From Spartobacteria bacterium (GTDB taxonomy: Bacteria > Verrucomicrobiota > Verrucomicrobiia > Chthoniobacterales > Terrimicrobiaceae), in assembly GCA_947487745.1 (NCBI GenBank), contig CANKXQ010000032.1, positions 1-10,492 on the forward strand: DNA of 10,492 bases, given 5' to 3'. The number at the start of each line of letters is the position of its first letter. The stretch's first letter is position 1. The notes below the pieces were generated by a model that was not told where the DNA came from, ran no database searches, and was given only the letters and a program-made list of their open reading frames with translations. A program made the position numbers and the translations under genes. Of the stretch, positions 5,564 to 10,492 are shown piece after piece.

Positions 5564-6955
5564 ATGCTTGCTCAACGCAACGAAATCAATCTGCAACTCC
5601 TGAAAGTCTGCGATGCCGCTCTGCTCGGACTCACATTCTGGTTCGCGCATTTTTTGCGCTACCACAAGGTGATTGTCTTGGATCGAATCGTTGAGATCGC
5701 CCCCTTTCCGAGCTTTGTGTGGATGCTCGCCGTTATCATTCCCTTCGCGCCGTTTTTTCTGGAGACACAGGGTTTTTACAATCACCCGCAGGAGAAAACC
5801 GCATGGCGCTCGATGCAAAAGATCACCATGGCAGGCGTGTGGCTCTTCGTGCTTCTTGGCGCTGCGGTCATCTTCCTCAGGCTGGAGGTGCCAAGCCGCT
5901 CGGTGCTCATTTTGTTCGCCTTTTTTACGCCCTGCGTATTGATGCTGCGGGAGCAGTTCGAGATCGCGAACTACCACCGCAAAGTGCGTGCGGGAAAAGT
6001 CGGCGAGCGCGTCATCCTGGCCGGCGAACCGGAGTGCATTGATTCGCTGATGGCAAGCCTGACGCCGGTTCAGAAAATGGAAATGCGTGTCGAGGATCGC
6101 ATCGATATGACTTCCTGCTCGATCGAAGACTTCATCTCCTCTCTGCACAAACACTCTGTGGGCCGCGTGATCCTGGCCTTCAAGCGCCTGGATCTCGGAA
6201 AAGCGCAAAAAGCGATAGAGGCATGCGAGGCCGAGGGGATTGATGCGTGGCTGAGCACGGAATTCATTCCGACCTCGATTGCGAAGCCGACTTTTTCAAT
6301 TCTCGGTCCCCGCTCGATGCTCGTCTTCCGGAGCAAGCCTGCCGCGCAATGGGCCCTGTTTTTTAAAAATATCATCGATCGAGTTGGTGCCTTTGCAGGT
6401 CTGAGTCTACTGGCTCCGCTTTTGTTGTTGGTGGCTGCCGCCGTGAAGATCACTTCTCCCGGCCCCGCTTTGTTCCGTCAGCGGCGCTCGGGCCTGCACG
6501 GGGCGCCCTTTGAAATGTGGAAATTCCGCACGATGTATGTCGATGCCGAGCAGCAGAAGGCCGAACTGCAGGCCTTCAATGAAATGCAGGGTCCGGTTTT
6601 TAAAATGCAGGACGACCCGAGGGTGACGCCTCTCGGAAGATTCCTACGACGGACGAGTATCGATGAGTTTCCCCAGCTTGTGAATGTGCTGCGAGGCCAC
6701 ATGAGCCTTGTCGGTCCACGCCCCCTGCCGGTCTATGAAGTCGAAAATTTCGAGCAAACCATCCACCGCCGCCGTCTCAGCATGAAGCCTGGCCTGACCT
6801 GCCTGTGGCAGATCAGGGGTCGCAATAGCGTGGTGAATTTCTCCGACTGGGTGAGGATGGATCTGGAATACATAGACAACTGGTCTCTCTTCCTCGACGC
6901 CTACATTATTCTACGAACAATTCCTTCGGTGCTCTTGGGCATCGGAGCACGCTGA
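5564..6955 (+). CDS. Polyprenyl-phosphate sugar-1-phosphate transferase (exopolysaccharide initiating enzyme, Bac_transf family)
   Basis: 463 residues in the WcaJ/PssY-like large architecture. Four membrane segments lie at about 15-33, 51-66, 88-107 and 112-128; a soluble Rossmann-like middle spans about 145-255; a re-entrant/membrane helix lies at about 273-296; the bacterial sugar transferase domain runs from there to the end. Domain motifs: SPGPALFRQRRSG, KFRTM (320-324), NEMQGPVFKMQDDPRVTPLGRFLRRTS, the catalytic I366-D367-E368-FPQLVNVLRG pair, MSLVGPRP (383-387 VGPRP), and MKPGLTCLWQIRGRN. Such enzymes move a sugar-1-phosphate from a nucleotide sugar to undecaprenyl phosphate at the inner membrane, the first step of exopolysaccharide or O-unit assembly; glucose or galactose is common, but the sugar here is unknown. 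The ATG at 5564 lacks a ribosome site, and a stop lies in frame at 5522. Expected partners (polymerase, flippase, other glycosyltransferases) are not in the window. Confidence 0.92.
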   Translation: MLAQRNEINLQLLKVCDAALLGLTFWFAHFLRYHKVIVLDRIVEIAPFPSFVWMLAVIIPFAPFFLETQGFYNHPQEKTAWRSMQKITMAGVWLFVLLGAAVIFLRLEVPSRSVLILFAFFTPCVLMLREQFEIANYHRKVRAGKVGERVILAGEPECIDSLMASLTPVQKMEMRVEDRIDMTSCSIEDFISSLHKHSVGRVILAFKRLDLGKAQKAIEACEAEGIDAWLSTEFIPTSIAKPTFSILGPRSMLVFRSKPAAQWALFFKNIIDRVGAFAGLSLLAPLLLLVAAAVKITSPGPALFRQRRSGLHGAPFEMWKFRTMYVDAEQQKAELQAFNEMQGPVFKMQDDPRVTPLGRFLRRTSIDEFPQLVNVLRGHMSLVGPRPLPVYEVENFEQTIHRRRLSMKPGLTCLWQIRGRNSVVNFSDWVRMDLEYIDNWSLFLDAYIILRTIPSVLLGIGAR

Positions 6956-6959
6956 GAGC

Positions 6960-7730
6960 ATGAGAATCCCCAAAGAACTTCAAGAATGCGGAGCCGAAAC
7001 GGCCATCATCCTTGGATCCGGCCTCGGAGGATTTGTCGAGAGCCTGCCACATGATTTCTCGGTGGAATACGGAGCCATCGAGGGGCTGCCTGCATCGGGA
7101 GTGCCCGGTCACGCTGGCCGGTTCATCGTAACGAAGCTCGCTGGGTGCCCGCTGCTCGTCGCGCAAGGCCGCGTGCACCTCTACGAAGGATGGAGCGCGC
7201 AGGATGTCGTAAAAAACATCCAGTTGATGCATGCCATCGGAATCAAAAAACTTCTTCTCACCAATGCGGCAGGCACGCTGAACAAATCCTTCGTGCCCGG
7301 CTCATGGATGATGCTGAGCGATCACATCAACCTGCTTGGCGCCTCGCCTCTTCGCGGCGGGCCAAACTTCATAGACATGTCCGAGATTTACAGCCTACGG
7401 CTTCGCCGTCTTTTTCATGAAGCCGCCAAGGACTCCAGGCTCACGCTGCACGAAGGCGTCTACGCCGCGATGCCCGGCCCTCAATTTGAAACCCCCGCCG
7501 AAATCCGAATGCTTCAAGCGATAGGAGCGGATGCCGTGGGGATGTCCACCGTTCCTGAGGCCATCCAAGCGCGCGCCCTGGGCATGGAAGTGGCTGGTTT
7601 TTCATGCCTCACCAACTGGGCCGCAGGTCTCTCGCCCACTCTCCTTTCGCATGAGGATGTCAACGCTGTCGGCCGCCGGGCGGCAGGGCAGATGGCGGAA
7701 CTCCTGATTCGAGCTATTGTCGGGATTTAG
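6960..7730 (+). CDS. punA: Purine nucleoside phosphorylase, trimeric (inosine/guanosine) type
   Basis: 256 residues. It cleaves purine (deoxy)nucleosides with phosphate to free base and (deoxy)ribose-1-phosphate, for purine salvage in the cytoplasm. Marks of the trimeric PNP family: ILGSGLGG with phosphate-binding S20; GHAGR (50-54); QGRVHLYEG (69-77) with R71, H73, Y75; TNAAGTLN (101-108); GPQFETPAE (173-181) with base-binding E177; GADAVGMSTVPE (189-200); and N219 in SCLTNWAAG. The glutamate/asparagine pair fits 6-oxopurines; methylthioadenosine phosphorylases have Asp at the latter place. It is 15-30 residues shorter than common homologues, mostly at the N-terminal helix. The ATG follows the glycosyltransferase stop by 4 bases with GAGAG just before it, so co-translation is likely. 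Its TAG overlaps the stop of the convergent gene. Confidence 0.92.
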   Translation: MRIPKELQECGAETAIILGSGLGGFVESLPHDFSVEYGAIEGLPASGVPGHAGRFIVTKLAGCPLLVAQGRVHLYEGWSAQDVVKNIQLMHAIGIKKLLLTNAAGTLNKSFVPGSWMMLSDHINLLGASPLRGGPNFIDMSEIYSLRLRRLFHEAAKDSRLTLHEGVYAAMPGPQFETPAEIRMLQAIGADAVGMSTVPEAIQARALGMEVAGFSCLTNWAAGLSPTLLSHEDVNAVGRRAAGQMAELLIRAIVGI

Positions 7731-10492
7731 TCACGAGGGCCAAGAATCGCCTGAAATTCGGGATCATTCCTCACAGGGTCAAACTCTGTGGATTTCGCGA
7801 AAGCCTCCCGCATGGGCAACCCGCCTTTCTCCACTGCCGCGCGCGCGGCTGCAAAAAACTCCTCCTTCTTGCAATTTCGCAAAGCCGCACGCGCAAGCGC
7901 AAACTGGTTCTCAGCGACATCAGGCTCCACTGCCACGAGAGCCTTTGCGGCAGCCAACTCGGAATCAGGCAAACCGCCCGCTTCGCCATATTCCACAGCC
8001 ACCCTTAGAAAGGCCGCATCCATTGCGAGCAGCGGAATGGAATTTCCCAGCAAATCGGAAACCTTGTTCGTATCCCCGACGGATGCGTAAAGTTCGAGAA
8101 GCTTCTGCACATCGGCAGCACTCGCAAGCTGCTTGGCAACAGCATCCTCCCCCGCCGCAATAGCGCCTTGAAGTTCCTTGCGCTTCTCCGCGATGAAATA
8201 CATTTGCCAGAGACCAATGTTGTTCGGATCGGCATCCAGCGCCGGCTGGAGCATGGCCAGCACACCATCGAAATCGCCACGGTCCCACAGCATGCTGTTG
8301 AGCGCATTGAGACTTTCGCCATTGCCCGGCCAGAGTTCGAGCGCCTGCCGATAGGCCTGCTCCGCCTCGGCATCCATTTTGCGATGCCGGTAGAGATTTC
8401 CCGTCGAGGCCCGCAGCTTCGAGAACGAGCGCTGCGCATCATAATCTTTCGCGTATTCGGGATTGCCCTTGAGCTTCCGAACATAGGCATCCCAAAACTC
8501 CAAGTCCTTCCGCACAACTTCGGCCGACAGCTCTTTCAGAGGCTCCCTATTGATGCGATAGACCAACCCATGAGGCTCGGCATGGTCATAGGACCACTCC
8601 ATGGGAAAACTCTCCTCCACAAAAAACTCATGCGCATCGCGGTTTTTTTCCCAGATGACCCGCGTCACCACACTATGCGGCAATGACGGATTCACAGCCC
8701 CCTTCGCCATCGACGCTTCCATTTCCTTCGAAACGGCATCATTGATTTCCTGCTCCGTTGGAAAAACCAGCGGCTTCTCTGGATATGCCTCTGCCCGTCC
8801 GAGCCAGCGTTCAAAGGCATTTTTCGGCTGAGGCCGATCCGCGCCGTAATGATCCGCCAGATACTTCCGGTAGAGCGGCTCCCCCACCCCGTTCTGAGTG
8901 ATGATATACAAATCCCGCCTGTCGAAGCCGGGGTCGCGCTTTAAACCGGAAGGCTGCGTGCTTTCACCCAGAATCATGTAGGTCGGCACGAAACGACCGG
9001 GATCTGTTCCACCCAGTAACACACTCCCGCGCGGGAGGTCTTTCAACATATCACGCCCGAAATCCCAACCGAACCACCGTCCACGCTGAGTGCATCCATC
9101 GTAGTTGAAAAACAGAGGCCAGAGTGGCAGTGCCAGCATTCCGTAGCGCATCCAGGCAAGCCTTGGCGCCCGCGAGCAGAACCACAAAGCACCTGCCATG
9201 AAACCCAACCCCGCAAGCAAAGCAAAAATGAGATTCGTGTAAGTGTGATAAGGCATCTGCAGCCACCAACCGCCCACATCCGTCTGCGCACCATCCGCCA
9301 CCGGTTGTAAAATCGCCGCCAGCACAAATGCGATTTCGAGCACATAAATCCAAGTCCGCGCCGCAACATCCTTCAGCCGCAACACCACCAGCAAGGCCGC
9401 GAAATAGGCCACCACTCCAAGCGGCGTGAAGCTCTTCCCCAGCTGAAGCCAGAAAAAGCCAACCCAGTCCTGCAACTGTGCCAACAGGCCCTTTGCAGGC
9501 GGAGCCATCCCCGGCTGAGGCGCTCCATTTTGAGGCGAGGAAACAGGCGCGGTTCCCATCAATTTTCCCAGCGAGCGGAGACTCTGCTGCGTGAGACTTC
9601 CGCCATATTGCGAGCGATTGAACGAAAAAAAGAACCCCTCCGCCGTGCTCGTGTAGGCCCAGTTCATCGGTGGATTCGTCGATGACGCCAGCGGCATGTA
9701 TGCATACGGCAGCAAGCCCAGCGCCACCACAAAAGGCAGATACGCCACCAAGCGCCACTCCACCCGCATCCGCCGCACCGCTACAAGCAGGGCAAATCCA
9801 GCCACCACACAATAGAAAAACCGAATCGCCGTCTTCAGCACAGGCGCCTCGCCCGAGAGAATCGCAAAACCCAAATAAGCCACCAGCACTGTCATCGCAC
9901 CCGCCACCACCAAATCCCAAAAAATCCCACGCCGAACGAGCAACACCACCAAAAAAGGCAACGGAGCCAGCGCCACGCTGAGTTGGTGGTTACTGAACGA
10001 CAACGCCAACAAAAAAAACGGCAGCATCAGCAGCCACAAACTCTCCGGGCGACGCAACCACAGATACAGCGAAGTCAGATAAAACCCGATCAGCAGGGCA
10101 TGCAGTGTGTAAACCTCCGCGATCACCGCCTGCGACCACATGGAAACGCTGAACGCAAAAAGCAAAGCCACTGACAGCGAAACCACAGCGTTCAGCCCCC
10201 GCCAGCGCGCCACCTGCGAACCCAGCATCCATCGCGTGGAACTCGAAAAAAGCATCGCCAACAAACCCGTCGCCAGCGCACCGCAAAAGCCGCTGAACAG
10301 ATTAATCTCCCACGCCGCATTTCCAAATGGCAAGAGCTGAAAAAGCCATGCCAACAGCGTCCAGAGCGGATATCCCGTCGGATGCGGCACACCGAAATGC
10401 TGCGCCGCCACCACAAACTCCCCCGAGTCCAACAGCGTCACATTCGGAGCGGCCGTCCCAAAATAAACAACCCCCGCAACACACGCAGCAAC
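7727..10492 (-). CDS. DUF2723 / GT-C-type membrane glycosyltransferase with TPR C-terminus (partial, 5' end outside window)
   Basis: The frame is open from the right edge; 921 residues are visible and the true start lies beyond 10492. The GTG at 10441 is internal, since conserved residues (YFGTAAPNVTLLDSGEF) run across it. Residues 1-430 form about a dozen hydrophobic segments. The first outer loop carries DSGEF (22-26) and HPTGYPLW (37-44), the DUF2723 hallmarks; the Asp is the likely catalytic base by analogy with GT-C protein O-mannosyltransferases. A soluble part follows with DFGRDML and GGTDPGRFVPTYMI at about 475-500, then DLYIITQNG. From about 690 to the end are TPR-like helical repeats (LYRHRKMDAEAEQAYRQALE; MLQPALDADPNN; FALARAALRN). 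A role in glycosylating exported proteins or glycans at the cytoplasmic membrane is inferred. Coding-strand third positions are G-rich (many GTG, GCG, TTG), unlike the C-ending codons of gatB. Confidence 0.87.
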   Translation of the reverse strand, partial: VAACVAGVVYFGTAAPNVTLLDSGEFVVAAQHFGVPHPTGYPLWTLLAWLFQLLPFGNAAWEINLFSGFCGALATGLLAMLFSSSTRWMLGSQVARWRGLNAVVSLSVALLFAFSVSMWSQAVIAEVYTLHALLIGFYLTSLYLWLRRPESLWLLMLPFFLLALSFSNHQLSVALAPLPFLVVLLVRRGIFWDLVVAGAMTVLVAYLGFAILSGEAPVLKTAIRFFYCVVAGFALLVAVRRMRVEWRLVAYLPFVVALGLLPYAYMPLASSTNPPMNWAYTSTAEGFFFSFNRSQYGGSLTQQSLRSLGKLMGTAPVSSPQNGAPQPGMAPPAKGLLAQLQDWVGFFWLQLGKSFTPLGVVAYFAALLVVLRLKDVAARTWIYVLEIAFVLAAILQPVADGAQTDVGGWWLQMPYHTYTNLIFALLAGLGFMAGALWFCSRAPRLAWMRYGMLALPLWPLFFNYDGCTQRGRWFGWDFGRDMLKDLPRGSVLLGGTDPGRFVPTYMILGESTQPSGLKRDPGFDRRDLYIITQNGVGEPLYRKYLADHYGADRPQPKNAFERWLGRAEAYPEKPLVFPTEQEINDAVSKEMEASMAKGAVNPSLPHSVVTRVIWEKNRDAHEFFVEESFPMEWSYDHAEPHGLVYRINREPLKELSAEVVRKDLEFWDAYVRKLKGNPEYAKDYDAQRSFSKLRASTGNLYRHRKMDAEAEQAYRQALELWPGNGESLNALNSMLWDRGDFDGVLAMLQPALDADPNNIGLWQMYFIAEKRKELQGAIAAGEDAVAKQLASAADVQKLLELYASVGDTNKVSDLLGNSIPLLAMDAAFLRVAVEYGEAGGLPDSELAAAKALVAVEPDVAENQFALARAALRNCKKEEFFAAARAAVEKGGLPMREAFAKSTEFDPVRNDPEFQAILGPRD

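Noticed and set aside
5555..6208. Upstream extension of the aroD frame by 218 codons
   Set aside because: It lies antisense to the glycosyltransferase, its residues resemble no dehydratase fusion partner, and a Shine-Dalgarno sequence marks the ATG at 5554.
9051..9920. A 289-codon alternative frame inside the DUF2723 gene
   Set aside because: Gly/Cys/Ala-rich shadow translation on the same strand; the DUF2723 frame carries the conserved motifs throughout.
1..10492. CRISPR array, insertion sequence, prophage or defence gene
   Set aside because: No spaced direct repeats, transposase, integrase or defence-type domain could be recognised; all sizeable frames with sensible composition are accounted for.

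Overview
The window is GC-rich bacterial chromosome, densely coding and free of mobile elements, phage genes or CRISPR arrays. No stretch over about 100 bases lacks a gene. The gene content (DUF2723 membrane glycosyltransferase with a TPR tail whose soluble part carries a DPGRFVPTYM-type motif, a type I dehydroquinase, an RPSHAD-type chorismate synthase, few Shine-Dalgarno sequences) is most like Verrucomicrobiota. That placement is an inference from remembered family resemblance, not from a search.

Left part, all minus strand (read from 5554 down to 1): aroD, tRNA-His(GTG), aroC, a CvpA-type membrane protein with a long C-terminal extension, gatB, a TVP38/DedA-type membrane protein, and the 5' two-thirds or so of a GbsR/MarR-type regulator that runs off the left edge. 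aroC, cvpA-like and gatB are packed as an operon (6-base gap, then a 4-base ATGA overlap). aroD and aroC are steps 3 and 7 of the shikimate pathway with the histidine tRNA between them. The gatB-dedA gap holds nested inverted repeats, and the dedA-gbsR gap holds palindromic half-sites that look like a MarR-type operator.

Middle, plus strand (5564-7730): a polyprenyl-phosphate sugar-phosphate transferase that would start surface polysaccharide assembly, followed 4 bases later by a trimeric-type purine nucleoside phosphorylase. The transferase and aroD are divergent with only 9 bases between start codons.

Right part, minus strand (10492-7727): a very large DUF2723/GT-C membrane protein with a TPR-rich C-terminus. 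Its 5' end lies outside the window, and its stop codon overlaps that of the phosphorylase.

The plus strand is G-rich at the left end and C-rich at the right end although minus-strand genes occupy both ends; the switch lies near 3.2-3.6 kb. No convincing novel defence, mobile or biosynthetic system was found. This is mostly core metabolism plus envelope-glycan genes, and the items worth a second look are regulatory or architectural.
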